Source: Rhizorhabdus sp049889055 (GTDB lineage Bacteria > Pseudomonadota > Alphaproteobacteria > Sphingomonadales > Sphingomonadaceae). Taken from it: a stretch of 64,000 nt of DNA. Location: the NCBI RefSeq assembly GCF_049889055.1, contig NZ_JBLTWO010000003.1, positions 294,129 through 358,128 on the forward strand. Reading direction: 5' to 3'. The translations under genes were made by a program, and so were the position numbers. Position 1 is the stretch's first letter. Each line of letters opens with the position of its first letter. The notes beneath the pieces were generated by a model. The model made no database searches, had not been told where the DNA came from, and saw nothing but the letters and a program-made list of their open reading frames with translations. Below are positions 18,041 to 27,385 of the stretch, one piece after another.

Positions 18041-19366
18041 TCAGTCCGCCAGCGTGCCGTGGGCGTCGTCGCGGTAGATGCGGCCACCCTTCATCACGAA
18101 GCTGATCGTGCGCAGCGCCGAGATGTCGGCGGTCGGGTCGCTGTCGACCGCGATGATGTCGGCGGCCATGCCCGGCGCAAGGCGGCCGACCTGGTCCTCG
18201 ATGCCCAGCAGCTTCGCGGTCTGGGTCGTGCCCGACTGCAGCGCCTGCAGCGGGGTCATGCCCGCCTTCACATAGAGTTCCGCCTCCGCCACCGTGGCGG
18301 TGGTGCCGCCATTGGGCTCGAACGGGAACTGGTCGGTGCCGAGGCCGATGTTGACGCCCAGGCGGATCGCCTTCTGGAGCATCGCCCAATGGTCCTTGCC
18401 GGTCGAATCCACCCGGTCGAGATACCAGTCGGGCGAGCCGATCTTCTTGTAGAATTCCTTGGCGCCTTCCTGGGTGACGACGGCGGTGGGCACCAGCCAG
18501 ACGCCCTTCGCCTTCATCTCCTTCAGATTCTCGTCGCTCAGATGATAGCCATGCTCGAAGCAGTTGATGCCCATAGCGAGCGACTGCTTGGCCGCCTCGG
18601 CCGAACCGTTATGCGCGGTGACCTTGATGCCGTTGCGATGCGCGACCTCGATCAGGGTCCTGAGCTCCTCGTCGGTCATCGGCGCGGCAGAGATGCTGCC
18701 ATGGGTGTCGGCGATGCCGCCCGAAATGGCGATCTTGATCCAATCGGCGCCCTGCTTGATCTGCTCGCGCACGGCATGGGCGAGCGCATAGGGGCCGTCG
18801 GCCTCGAGCGAACCATGGCCGCCGGTGGGGACGATGACCTCGCCCGCAGTCTTGATCCGGGGTCCGATGATCTCGCCCTTCTCGATCGCCCGGCGGACGG
18901 CGAAGTCGACGCCATGATCCTCGCCGACCAGGCGGAGCGTGGTCACGCCTGCGAGCAGCGACTTGCGGGCATTGGCCGCCATGCGCAGCGCCATCTGCGG
19001 GTCGGTCTCGTTCGCCAGCGCGGCGCCCTCCGCACCCGGCAGCTTCAGGCCCAGATGAACGTGCATGTTCATCAGGCCGGGGGCGAGCCACTTGCCACCC
19101 ATCGACACGATCTCGGCACCCTCTGGGATCTTGACCGAGGCGGCGGGGCCGGCGGCGAGAATCCTGCCGTCGCGCACGATCAGCACGCCGTTGCGGATCG
19201 GCGCGCCGCCCTCGATCGACACGATATTGGCGTCGGTCAGCGCGATCGTCTTGCTGCTTGCCTGTGCCTTGACCGGCTCGGCACTCGCCGCCGCGTGCGC
19301 GACGGCGGGCATGGCGATGCCCGCCAGCAAGGCCAGTATCGCAATTCGGAAGCTCTTGGTCTTCAT
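18041..19366 (-). CDS. Exported metal-dependent amidohydrolase, imidazolonepropionase/prolidase-like (copy 1)
   Basis: A 441-residue protein with a Sec signal peptide (about 1-27, ending AVAHA). It belongs to the amidohydrolase superfamily branch that includes dipeptidases acting on Xaa-Pro or Xaa-Arg/Lys. Metal ligands are H102/H104 (MNMHVHLGL), the bridging Lys in DWIKIAISGG, His in KVTAHN and FEHGYH, and the catalytic Asp in LGTDQFPFEP. It is last in a run with a DUF885 protein and an esterase. It is closely similar to the gene at 25858-27120. Expected in the periplasm, hydrolysing an amide or peptide bond. Confidence 0.9.
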   Translation of the reverse strand: MKTKSFRIAILALLAGIAMPAVAHAAASAEPVKAQASSKTIALTDANIVSIEGGAPIRNGVLIVRDGRILAAGPAASVKIPEGAEIVSMGGKWLAPGLMNMHVHLGLKLPGAEGAALANETDPQMALRMAANARKSLLAGVTTLRLVGEDHGVDFAVRRAIEKGEIIGPRIKTAGEVIVPTGGHGSLEADGPYALAHAVREQIKQGADWIKIAISGGIADTHGSISAAPMTDEELRTLIEVAHRNGIKVTAHNGSAEAAKQSLAMGINCFEHGYHLSDENLKEMKAKGVWLVPTAVVTQEGAKEFYKKIGSPDWYLDRVDSTGKDHWAMLQKAIRLGVNIGLGTDQFPFEPNGGTTATVAEAELYVKAGMTPLQALQSGTTQTAKLLGIEDQVGRLAPGMAADIIAVDSDPTADISALRTISFVMKGGRIYRDDAHGTLAD

Positions 19367-19391
19367 GATGTGATCATTCCCCTGTGGAGTG

Positions 19392-21212
19392 TCAGGCTGC
19401 GGCCCATTGCGCGACGGCCTTTTCGAGAACCGCCATCGGCATCGGGCCGGAGGTCAGGATGAGGTCGTGGAAGCCCCGCACGTCGAAGCGGTCGCCCATC
19501 TTCGCGCGCGCCGCCTCGCGCGCGGCGACGATGCGGTTGGCGCCGACCTTGAAGCTGCATGCCTGGCCCGGATAGACCGCGTAGCGGGTTACTTCGCGTT
19601 CGGTCGCCAGCGGCTGTTCGCCGGCATTGTCGACCATCCAGGCGACCGCCTGGTCCTTGGTCCAGCGCTCGTGATGGATGCCGGTGTCGACCACGATCCG
19701 CGCCGCGCGGAACAGCTGCGACTGAAGCTCGCCGATCCGGCCGAAAGGATCATTCTCATAGATGCCCAGTTCCGCCGCGACCTGCTGCGCGTAGAGCGCC
19801 CAGCCTTCGGTATAGGCGGAAAAGCGCACGACCTTGCGGAACAGCGGCAGGGCCGGGGCATGATTGAGCACGCTATACTGGAAATGGTGGCCCGGGACCG
19901 CTTCATGATGGGTGAGGGTCGGCAGGCGCCAGGTCGCATGTTCGCTCGGATGCTGGAGGTTGAGCGAATAGACGCCGGGCTCGCCGGGAGCGCCCTCGCC
20001 ATAGAAGGCGCCGGGTGCGCCGGCCTCTATCGCGGGCGGGATACGGCGGACGATGACGGGGTCGACCGTCGAGATGCCGAAGGCCTGCGGCAGCCGCGCG
20101 GTGATGTCCTTGATATAGCCGGTGGCGAGCGCGAGCAGCTTCTCGCGGCCGGCATCGTCGTCGCTGACCTTGAAGCGGGCGTCCTGGTTGAGCGCCCCGA
20201 TGCGCGCGCCGACCGAACCCTGCGACAGGCCTTGCGCCTTCAACAGCGTGTCGATCTGCTCGATCAGCTGGCGGCATTGCTCGAGCCCCAGCTTGTGGAG
20301 GTCGCCGGGCGCGATGTCGGCGGTCGTGTTGGAGCGGACCGCCGCCGCATAATAGGCATCGCCGTCGGGCAGGCGCCAGACGCCGGCGACGTCGACCGCC
20401 TTGGGCGCGATCGCCTGAAGCGCGGCGATCTGCCGGTCGAGCGCGGGGACGATCCGGTCGCGGAAGATCTTTTCGGCGCGGGCGTCGTCGCCCTGTCGGC
20501 CGAGCGCGGCGAGCTTCTTGAGCGCGGGGGCGAGGAGCGCGGATTCGAGCGGCTTGCCGTCGCGCAGGCCCTTGATCTGGGCGATCGTCTTGGCGATCAC
20601 GAAGCTCGGTGGAATGACCCCTATCGCGGCGTCGTGGCGGATGCGCTCGCTCTCCTGGTCGAGCGCGGTCGCGAGTGCCCCCAGGCGACCATACCAGGCG
20701 TCGGCATCGGCTGCGTCCTTGATCGGGTGACGCCCGCCGATGAAGTCGGGCAGCCAGTAATAAGCGCCGTTCATCTGGCTGACCACATAGGGGCTCGGCC
20801 GCAGGTTCATGTCCATATAGCCGTAGCGGCCGAGCATGTCGTCGAGCGTCTCATAGACGTACAGCGCGACATCGCGGTCCAGAGCCGAGCGCGGGGACAG
20901 CGTGTCGGCGGAGATCGCGCGCAGCTGGCGCAGCCCCTGCTTCACCGCCGCCCGGTCGCTTTCGCGCGCGGCGAGCGAACGGTCGTCGAGCCGCGCACGC
21001 AGATAGGCATTGGCGCCCTTGTCATAGTCGTTGCCGGTGGCCTCTTCCGGCGAGCGACGCAGAAAGGCTTCGGTGTGGCGTTGCAGCAGCGCCTGGAGCG
21101 CCGCATCGCCCGAGCCGGTCGCGGCCGCCCAGACGCCCTGCATCGGCCCGGCGAGGCTGAGGGCGGTGGTGCCGGCGGCGGCATGAAGGAAGCGGCGACG
21201 ATCGATCAACAC
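19392..21212 (-). CDS. DUF885-family exported peptidase-like protein (copy 1)
   Basis: A 606-residue protein with a Tat-type signal peptide (DRRRFLHAAAGTTALSLAG). The DUF885 domain fills the rest, with the presumed metal site HHEAVPGHHFQY in the C-terminal third, an arrangement reminiscent of M32-type metallopeptidases. It lies between the amidohydrolase (25 bases) and the esterase (36 bases), so the three are cotranscribed. The second copy at 27386 is again beside an amidohydrolase. Substrate unknown; periplasmic hydrolysis of a peptide or ester is inferred. Confidence 0.88.
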   Translation of the reverse strand: MLIDRRRFLHAAAGTTALSLAGPMQGVWAAATGSGDAALQALLQRHTEAFLRRSPEEATGNDYDKGANAYLRARLDDRSLAARESDRAAVKQGLRQLRAISADTLSPRSALDRDVALYVYETLDDMLGRYGYMDMNLRPSPYVVSQMNGAYYWLPDFIGGRHPIKDAADADAWYGRLGALATALDQESERIRHDAAIGVIPPSFVIAKTIAQIKGLRDGKPLESALLAPALKKLAALGRQGDDARAEKIFRDRIVPALDRQIAALQAIAPKAVDVAGVWRLPDGDAYYAAAVRSNTTADIAPGDLHKLGLEQCRQLIEQIDTLLKAQGLSQGSVGARIGALNQDARFKVSDDDAGREKLLALATGYIKDITARLPQAFGISTVDPVIVRRIPPAIEAGAPGAFYGEGAPGEPGVYSLNLQHPSEHATWRLPTLTHHEAVPGHHFQYSVLNHAPALPLFRKVVRFSAYTEGWALYAQQVAAELGIYENDPFGRIGELQSQLFRAARIVVDTGIHHERWTKDQAVAWMVDNAGEQPLATEREVTRYAVYPGQACSFKVGANRIVAAREAARAKMGDRFDVRGFHDLILTSGPMPMAVLEKAVAQWAAA

Positions 21213-21248
21213 GGGACTACTCCTCGGGAAACGGAAGACGGGTTTATC

Positions 21249-22775
21249 TTATTGGACCTTGTAGGTCGGAAGCATCTCCACCGCGCGCTCGCTGCCGGCA
21301 GGTGCTGGGAAGCTCTGGATGAAGGTGGCGCCGTCCGCAGACATTGCGGGGGAGCGATGCGCGGCGCGCAAGGCGGCGGGCGCAACGTCGCGCTCCACCC
21401 AGGCTTCCATCGCGGCGATATAGTCGATCGCGAAGGGGCCGTCGCCGCCCCAGCAATGCTCCATGCCGGGGACCATGATGAGCCGCGCGAAGCTCTCGGT
21501 CGCCGCCTGACCGCCCATGGCGCGGGTGACGGCGCCATAATAGTCGACGCTGTTGAGGGGCGCGACCCGCGCATCGGCCCAGCCATGGTAGATCAGCAGC
21601 TTGCCGCCGCCATGCCTGTAGGCGCGCAGATCCGGATTGGAAGCGGAGTACAGCACTTCATATTCGCGCAGCCGATCGGGGTCGCGGTCGAAGTCGAACG
21701 CCTTCGCTTCCCAGCCGGGGCCGAAGTCGGACTGGATGTAGCGCGTGGTGTCGGTACCGGAGCGCGTCGCCGACGCCGGGCCGCCGATCGAAAGGAAGGC
21801 GCGCCAGCCCATCTCGGATCCCGGCAGGAAACCGCCGCCCTGATAGACGGGCTGCCCCTTTGCGTTCACCGGGCCGGCATAGATTTTTCGCGCGGCTTCG
21901 ATCTGCTCGGCGGTCAGGCAGTCGCCGGTCATGCCGTTGCAGGCGAGGGTGCCGGGATCGAAGCGCGCGCGGGGATTGCCGATGACGCCGTCCTTGCGCC
22001 CGTCGGCGGCGTCCAGCGCCGCGACTGCGCCGCGATGGAGGATGGCGAGGCTGCGGTCGTCGAAGATCGGGCTGCCGTCGGCACGCGCGAGGCTGTTGAG
22101 CGTCCAGACGAAGCTCATCGAGGTTCCGGCTTCGCTGACGACGGGGGCGCCGGCGATGATGCCGTCGAAATCCTCGGGGAAGCGCTGGGCGGAGACGAGG
22201 CCCTGGCGCCCGCCGGTCGAACAGCCCATGAAATAGGAACGCTTGGCGGGCTGCGCGTAGAAGGCGCTGACGATGGCCTTGCCGACGAGGGCTGTCCGGT
22301 GGGTGGCGCGATAGGCGAAGTCGATCTTCGCCTCCAGGTCGCGCCAGGCCCACAGCCCGTCGCCGGGCCCGGAGCGGTGGCCCATGTCGGACAAGATGCA
22401 GGCATAGCCGCGCGCGACGGGATAGTCGCATTCGCGCGCCCACAGCGACTCCCCGGCCATCCCGCAGGAACCGGTGCAGCCGGCGTAGAAGAACTTCCCG
22501 TTCCAGCCGGAGGCGGGGAGGGTGATCTGGAAATGGGTGTTGGGTGATACATAGCCGCGCACGCGGCACAGGGCCGGCGTCGATCCGCTTGTGGCGATCA
22601 TGTCCGAGGACAGAATATGCGCCGGCATTTCCGGCGGAAGATCGAGCGTGATGCTGGAGAGCTGCGCGCAGGCGGTCGCGCTATCGGTTTCGGCGGCGCT
22701 CGCGGGGGAGGCGCCAAAGGCCAGGCAGGCGAGCAGGATGGTCATCAGCCAGTGCCGCATCGGCCTCTTTCCCAT
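21249..22775 (-). CDS. Tannase/feruloyl-esterase family hydrolase
   Basis: A 508-residue secreted alpha/beta hydrolase (signal peptide about 1-28, ASPASAAE). The nucleophile is S186 in GCSTGGRQG, with the paired Cys185 of the family's CS-D-HC motif; the matching His-Cys lies in VPGMEHCWGGDGP. The family cleaves phenolic esters, and some members act on other aryl or alkyl esters. It heads the esterase, DUF885 and amidohydrolase group and follows the TonB receptor after a terminator. It would release an acid or alcohol part of a conjugate before the amidohydrolases act. Confidence 0.88.
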   Translation of the reverse strand: MGKRPMRHWLMTILLACLAFGASPASAAETDSATACAQLSSITLDLPPEMPAHILSSDMIATSGSTPALCRVRGYVSPNTHFQITLPASGWNGKFFYAGCTGSCGMAGESLWARECDYPVARGYACILSDMGHRSGPGDGLWAWRDLEAKIDFAYRATHRTALVGKAIVSAFYAQPAKRSYFMGCSTGGRQGLVSAQRFPEDFDGIIAGAPVVSEAGTSMSFVWTLNSLARADGSPIFDDRSLAILHRGAVAALDAADGRKDGVIGNPRARFDPGTLACNGMTGDCLTAEQIEAARKIYAGPVNAKGQPVYQGGGFLPGSEMGWRAFLSIGGPASATRSGTDTTRYIQSDFGPGWEAKAFDFDRDPDRLREYEVLYSASNPDLRAYRHGGGKLLIYHGWADARVAPLNSVDYYGAVTRAMGGQAATESFARLIMVPGMEHCWGGDGPFAIDYIAAMEAWVERDVAPAALRAAHRSPAMSADGATFIQSFPAPAGSERAVEMLPTYKVQ

Positions 22776-22820
22776 ATCGTCATCCCCGCCCCCACGAGGA
22801 TCATGTTTGCGGGGTCGATA

Positions 22821-22859
22821 AAGAAGGGCGGCGACCCGATGGCCGCCGCCCTTTTTTCA
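22821..22859 (-). terminator. Terminator after the TonB receptor gene
   Basis: A 10-bp perfect GC-rich stem (22824-22833 with 22844-22853). On the minus strand it is followed by TTCTTTAT, and on the plus strand by a T6 run. It should end or attenuate transcription between the receptor and the downstream esterase group. Confidence 0.75.
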
Positions 22860-22862
22860 TTG

Positions 22863-25148
22863 TCAGAACTTGTAGCCGACGTTCACGCCGAACTGGCGGA
22901 AGGACGGCTCCACCTGAACGCCGCTGTAGAAGGCCTTCTCATAGGCGTTCGCGTAGAACTTCTCCTTGAAGAGATTCTCCACGAACACGACGGCGCGGAA
23001 CTTCTCGGTCTCGACGCCGAGACGGACGTTCACATTGTGGTAGCTCGGGCTGAGGAACGGCTCACCCGCGACGTTCTTGTAGAGATAATAGAAGGGATTG
23101 GAGACCATCTTGGCGCGATAGTTCCATTCGACGCGGGCGAAGGATTCGAGCTCGTCGGTGATCGGAACAGTGTACTGAGTCTGCGCACCCAGCGTCCATT
23201 CGGGAGCGTTGGTCAGCTCCTGGCCGCTGACGTCGATCACGTTGCCATCGATCAGCGCGTTCTTCCAATCCTTATACTTCGACTTGTTGTAACCGACCTG
23301 GCCGCTCAGCATCCAGAAGTCGGTCAGCTTGGCGTCGAAGCTGGCTTCGATGCCGTAGCTCTCAGCAGCTGCGGCGTTGTCGATACCGCTGACGCCCCGG
23401 AGCAGCCCGGTGACCGGATCGATGAACTGGAAACGGATCGTCTGCTGGATCTTTTTCCAGTCCATGTAGAAACCGGTGATGTCGACACGGACGCGCTTGT
23501 CGAACAGGTCGAATTTGGTGCCGAGTTCATAGTTCCACAGCGTTTCCGGATCGAACTCGTTGCGCAGCTGCGCCGTATTTGCCGTTTGCGTGCCACCCGC
23601 CTTGAAGCCGCGCGAGGCGGTCGCGAAGATCATCCAGTCGGTCTGCGGCTTGTAGCTGATCGTGAACTTCGGCGAGACGTCGTCGAAGCTGGCCGAGCGG
23701 TCGTTGATGCCGGTCAGGATGGTGTTCGAGCGGGTTTGCGAGTCGTTGGTGACCTTCTCTTTCGAATAGCGGACGCCGGCGGTCGCGGCCCACTGGTCAG
23801 AGATGTTCCAGGTGCCCTGGGCGAACAGCGCGAAATATTTGGACGTGCTGTAGCCGTCGGCACCCGTTACTTCGAGGCCGTTGCAGCGGCCACCGGTCGA
23901 GGCCGGGCAGAGCGGGCTCTGAGCGCCGTGGAAGGTCGACTGGTCGCTGAGACCCGTATCCTTGCCGACAACGGTGCCGACGCTCCACTCGAGTGCCTGC
24001 TTGCCGTTCGAGGCGAGGCGAAGCTCGCCGCTGGTCGACTTGCGGGTAACCTTCAGGTCTTCGTAGAAGAAGTCGGGGCTGCCGCCGTCGACATCGCCAT
24101 AGTTGAACAGCGACGACTTGAGGTGGCCGAGGACGCTGGTCAGCGAAACCGGGCCCATGTCCCAAACCGCGCGCGAGCTGATATAGTCGAACTTGGTGCC
24201 GACCTTCTGCGGACGGTTGAAGTTCACGCGGTTGATGTTGTTCGGGTAGAAGCCGACGCCATCCGGATTGCCGATGACGCCTGCGGTCGTGCGATAATAG
24301 ACCGATGCCCAGGTGCGCGTGACGAAGCCGGTCGGCACGCCGTTGCGCATGCCGGTCGCCTCGTTCGAATAGCTGTACATCAGGTCCCAGGTGAAGTTCT
24401 CGCTGGGCGTGAAGCGGCCCTGGATACGACCGGTATAATATTTGCTGTCGTTGCCGCCGCCGATCGGGTTGATATTCTTGATATAGCCGTCCGACTTCTC
24501 ATACTGGCCGGCGGCGCGGATCGCGAACAGACCCGGCGAGATCGGCACGTTGATCACGGCCTGCGCGCGCTTGGTGTCGAAGCTCGAATAGCCGACCTCC
24601 ACTTCGCCTTCCCAGCGGTCGACCGGCTTCTTGGTGGTGACGTTGATGGCGCCGCCCACGGCGTTGCGACCGAAATAGGTGCCCTGCGGACCGCGCAGCA
24701 CTTCGATGCGCTCAAGGTCGACGATCTGCGGGTTGCTGGTGCCGGCGACGACGTTGAAATCGTCGATGTAGAAGGCGTAGCTCGACTGGCGAACGTCGGC
24801 ATAGGGATTGAGCTGGTTCGAGATGCCGCGGATCGAGAGGTCCTTGCGGTCGCGCGAACCGTTGCTCTGGAAGGAGACGTTCGGGGTCATCGCGAAGAAA
24901 TCTTCGACGCCCTGGACATTCTGACTCTTCAGCTGCTCGGCGGTGACGGCGGTGATCGAGATCGGAACGCTCTGGATCGATTCCGCGCGACGCTGCGCCG
25001 TCACGATGATGTCGCCTTCGGACGCAGCAGCGTCCGCGGCGGCCTGCGCATAGGCCGGTGCGGCACCCATCGCCATGGCGACCGACACCAAAGCGGTGCA
25101 GCCGCAAATGCGTCGATTGATCTTCGAGTAGAAAGAAGCGTCCATCAT
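22863..25148 (-). CDS. TonB-dependent receptor
   Basis: A 761-residue outer-membrane receptor with a signal peptide ending near PAYAQA, then a TonB-box-like segment GDIIVTAQRR at about 49-58, a plug domain and a 22-strand barrel ending in the aromatic residue of VGYKF. The frame is open far upstream, but ATG-ATG at 25148/25145 is preceded by AAGGGG and begins the signal peptide. It follows the SnoaL-like gene and feeds the catabolic island; the ligand is unknown but should match the esterase and peptidase substrates. Confidence 0.93.
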   Translation of the reverse strand: MMDASFYSKINRRICGCTALVSVAMAMGAAPAYAQAAADAAASEGDIIVTAQRRAESIQSVPISITAVTAEQLKSQNVQGVEDFFAMTPNVSFQSNGSRDRKDLSIRGISNQLNPYADVRQSSYAFYIDDFNVVAGTSNPQIVDLERIEVLRGPQGTYFGRNAVGGAINVTTKKPVDRWEGEVEVGYSSFDTKRAQAVINVPISPGLFAIRAAGQYEKSDGYIKNINPIGGGNDSKYYTGRIQGRFTPSENFTWDLMYSYSNEATGMRNGVPTGFVTRTWASVYYRTTAGVIGNPDGVGFYPNNINRVNFNRPQKVGTKFDYISSRAVWDMGPVSLTSVLGHLKSSLFNYGDVDGGSPDFFYEDLKVTRKSTSGELRLASNGKQALEWSVGTVVGKDTGLSDQSTFHGAQSPLCPASTGGRCNGLEVTGADGYSTSKYFALFAQGTWNISDQWAATAGVRYSKEKVTNDSQTRSNTILTGINDRSASFDDVSPKFTISYKPQTDWMIFATASRGFKAGGTQTANTAQLRNEFDPETLWNYELGTKFDLFDKRVRVDITGFYMDWKKIQQTIRFQFIDPVTGLLRGVSGIDNAAAAESYGIEASFDAKLTDFWMLSGQVGYNKSKYKDWKNALIDGNVIDVSGQELTNAPEWTLGAQTQYTVPITDELESFARVEWNYRAKMVSNPFYYLYKNVAGEPFLSPSYHNVNVRLGVETEKFRAVVFVENLFKEKFYANAYEKAFYSGVQVEPSFRQFGVNVGYKF

Positions 25149-25248
25149 CTTACCCCTTTTTGATGAGCCCGCGATCTTTGATCTACGGTGCTCCGATCCT
25201 TGGTAGAAATCCCCTCTGACCGGGCCCCACGCCCGGCTAAAGCTCAGT

Positions 25249-25734
25249 TCAACTCGTCCAGCATTGCGGGTCGACCGATGGCTTCGTCGTGTCGACCGGT
25301 ACGCGCACCAAGGTGATGGCGGCGATCTTGTCCCCGCGCAGGTCGGCATGTCCGGCTGCGAGCATGCAGCCGACCTTGCCGTTCCGGCGCGAGCGGATGA
25401 CATGATAGGTGTAGATCCGCCCGTCTTTCTCGAACGCGTCCTTGAACGGCACGACGATCTCGACCAGCGCACCGCTCGCCTGGATCGCCTGGAAATGCTT
25501 TGCCCAGTCGTCGAGGCCGTGGATCACCGTTTCGCCGTTCAGCGTCAGGGTGGCGTCGATCGTGAAGTAGCGGGCGAAGTTTTCGGCAGTGTAGGCGCCG
25601 GGCGTGGTGAAGGCCTGATTCCACCAGACGAACATCTGAGACAGCTTGTCGGTCGTCGGAGCCGCTGCCGCGAGCGGCGTAGCAGCGGCGACCAGCAGTG
25701 CCGTCAGAGATCCGAGGATCGTCCTGCTCTTCAC
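25249..25734 (-). CDS. Exported SnoaL/NTF2-like protein
   Basis: A 161-residue protein with a signal peptide (about 1-24, ending LAAAA) and a small alpha+beta domain of the nuclear-transport-factor-2/SnoaL type (WWNQAFTTPGAYTAENFARYF, then GETVIHGLDDWAKHFQAI and strands with YTYHVIRSRR). It is the first gene ahead of the TonB receptor, with one of the shared TTGC-N7-GCAA elements upstream. Function unknown; a periplasmic binding or isomerase role is possible. Confidence 0.75.
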   Translation of the reverse strand: MKSRTILGSLTALLVAAATPLAAAAPTTDKLSQMFVWWNQAFTTPGAYTAENFARYFTIDATLTLNGETVIHGLDDWAKHFQAIQASGALVEIVVPFKDAFEKDGRIYTYHVIRSRRNGKVGCMLAAGHADLRGDKIAAITLVRVPVDTTKPSVDPQCWTS

Positions 25735-25831
25735 CTGTTTCCCCCTTCGGCAGCCGATACCTGACCGACCTGCTGGTTGAGTTGTCCGTCAGTTACAAAG
25801 TTGTTGCAATGGCACCGAATAGGCTCGTTTG

Positions 25832-25846
25832 TTGCGGCAGGTGCAA
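25832..25846. promoter_or_regulatory. TTGC-N7-GCAA element, site A
   Basis: A perfect dyad with spacer GGCAGGT, about 85 bases upstream of the SnoaL-like gene start. The same dyad occurs at 27229-27243 and 31885-31899. It fits the T-N11-A form of LysR operators, and the LysR gene at 30873-31820 is the likely binder. Confidence 0.55.
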
Positions 25847-25857
25847 ATTAGACATTC

Positions 25858-27120
25858 TCAATCCTTTGCGGACACTCCAGTCACCGGCTTGCCGCCCTTC
25901 ATCACGAAACTGATCGTTCGCAGCGCGCGAATATCGCCGGTCGGATCGCTGTCGACCGCAACGATATCGGCAAGATAGCCTGGCTTGAGCACGCCGACCT
26001 CCTTGTCGATGCCGAGCATGCGCGCGGGTTCGATCGTCGCGGCGCGGAGCGACTGCAGCGGGGTCATGCCGGCATCGACATAAAGCTCGGCCTCTCGGAT
26101 CGTCGCCGTGGTGCCTTCGTTCGGTTCCCACGGATATTGATCGCTGCCGAGCGCGATCGGCGTGCCGATCCGGATCGCGTTGCGCAGCGTTTCCCAGTGC
26201 GCCTTGCCGACCGAATCCACGCGCGCCAGATACCAGTCGGGCGAACCGATCTTGCGGTAGAATTCCTTGGCGCCCTGCTGGCTCACGACAATGGTGGGGA
26301 CCAGCCAGACGCCCTTCTGCTTCATCTTCGTCAGCACGGGCGGCGTCAGGAAATAGCCATGCTCGAAACCGTCGATCCCGGCGTCGATCGCCGCCTCGGC
26401 CGCCAGAGGCGAACCATTATGGCCGGTGACCTTAACCCCGTTGCGATGGGCAACCTCGATCGCGGTCTTGAGTTCGTCGTCGGTGAACGGGGAGGCTGCG
26501 ATGTCGCCATGGGTGTCGGAGATGCCGCCCGAAATGCCGAGCTTGATCCAGGTCGCGCCCCGCTTGACCTGCTCGCGCACCGCGCGCGAGAATTCGGCCG
26601 GGCCATTGACCTCGGTCGAGCCATGTCCGCCGGTGGCGACGATCGACGAGCCGGCGGTGTGAATGCGGGGACCGTCGAAGGTGCCGCCGTCGATCATATT
26701 CTTGACGGTGAAGTCGACGCCATCCTGCGCACCCGTCAGGCGGATCGTGGTCACGCCCGAGCGCAGCGACTTCTGCGCATTGTCGAGCATCCGGAGCGCG
26801 ATCGAATCCTTGCCCTCATTATGGATGCGTGCGGCCCCCGGCAGATTGAGCGCCAGGTGGACATGCATGTTCATCAGGCCGGGGATCAGCCATTTGCCAT
26901 CCAGCGGAATGGTGCGTGCTCCGGCTGGAACGGGCGTCGTCACGGCGGGCCCGATCGCCTTGATCCGCTCGCCGTCGATCAGCACCACGGCGTTGCGGAC
27001 CGCCGGCTTGCCGTCGAGGTCGACGACATTGGCACCGGTCAGCGCGACCGTCTCTGCGATAGCGGGCGTGGCGAGCCCGAGGCTGGCGATAAGGCAGATC
27101 GCTCCCATGCGTGGCTTCAT
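25858..27120 (-). CDS. Exported amidohydrolase, imidazolonepropionase/prolidase-like (copy 2)
   Basis: A 420-residue paralogue of the amidohydrolase at 18041, with signal peptide ATPAIAE, metal ligands H86/H88 (MNMHVHLAL), Lys in TWIKLGISGG, His in KVTGHN and FEHGYF, and Asp in LGSDQYPWEP. The ATG at 27120 has AGGGAAG upstream; the frame stays open 590 bases further, but that part shows no domain. It diverges from the second DUF885 gene with element B between them, so the pair is probably co-induced. Confidence 0.9.
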   Translation of the reverse strand: MKPRMGAICLIASLGLATPAIAETVALTGANVVDLDGKPAVRNAVVLIDGERIKAIGPAVTTPVPAGARTIPLDGKWLIPGLMNMHVHLALNLPGAARIHNEGKDSIALRMLDNAQKSLRSGVTTIRLTGAQDGVDFTVKNMIDGGTFDGPRIHTAGSSIVATGGHGSTEVNGPAEFSRAVREQVKRGATWIKLGISGGISDTHGDIAASPFTDDELKTAIEVAHRNGVKVTGHNGSPLAAEAAIDAGIDGFEHGYFLTPPVLTKMKQKGVWLVPTIVVSQQGAKEFYRKIGSPDWYLARVDSVGKAHWETLRNAIRIGTPIALGSDQYPWEPNEGTTATIREAELYVDAGMTPLQSLRAATIEPARMLGIDKEVGVLKPGYLADIVAVDSDPTGDIRALRTISFVMKGGKPVTGVSAKD

Positions 27121-27228
27121 CGGTCTTGCTTCCCTCTGTTCCGGAGGCGCCATCCGGGAGCCGCCTCCACCCGCTGGCAGCATGCGTGATGTAACTGTGC
27201 AAACAATGCATCGAACTGCGATTGTTCG

Positions 27229-27257
27229 TTGCGGTATCCGCAAATTGCATGCCGCAA
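27229..27257. promoter_or_regulatory. TTGC-N7-GCAA element, site B, with a second dyad
   Basis: TTGC-GGTATCC-GCAA at 27229-27243, directly followed by TTGC-ATGCC-GCAA (N5 spacing) at 27245-27257. It lies in the divergent promoter region between the amidohydrolase (27120) and the DUF885 gene (27386). The longer N7 dyad matches sites A and C. Confidence 0.6.
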
Positions 27258-27385
27258 TGCCACGGAAGACAAGGAAATCCGGCATATTTCGGTCATCGGG
27301 CAGACGGGCCCGCCGCTTGCCGTGCTGGCGGGGATTTGCATTCTGCGCGCAGGGTTCCGACCGCATCCTGCACGGGGGGAAGAAA

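Noticed and set aside
22617..25163. A long plus-strand frame opposite the TonB receptor
   Set aside because: Antisense shadow; the minus strand has the full receptor with signal peptide and terminal Phe.
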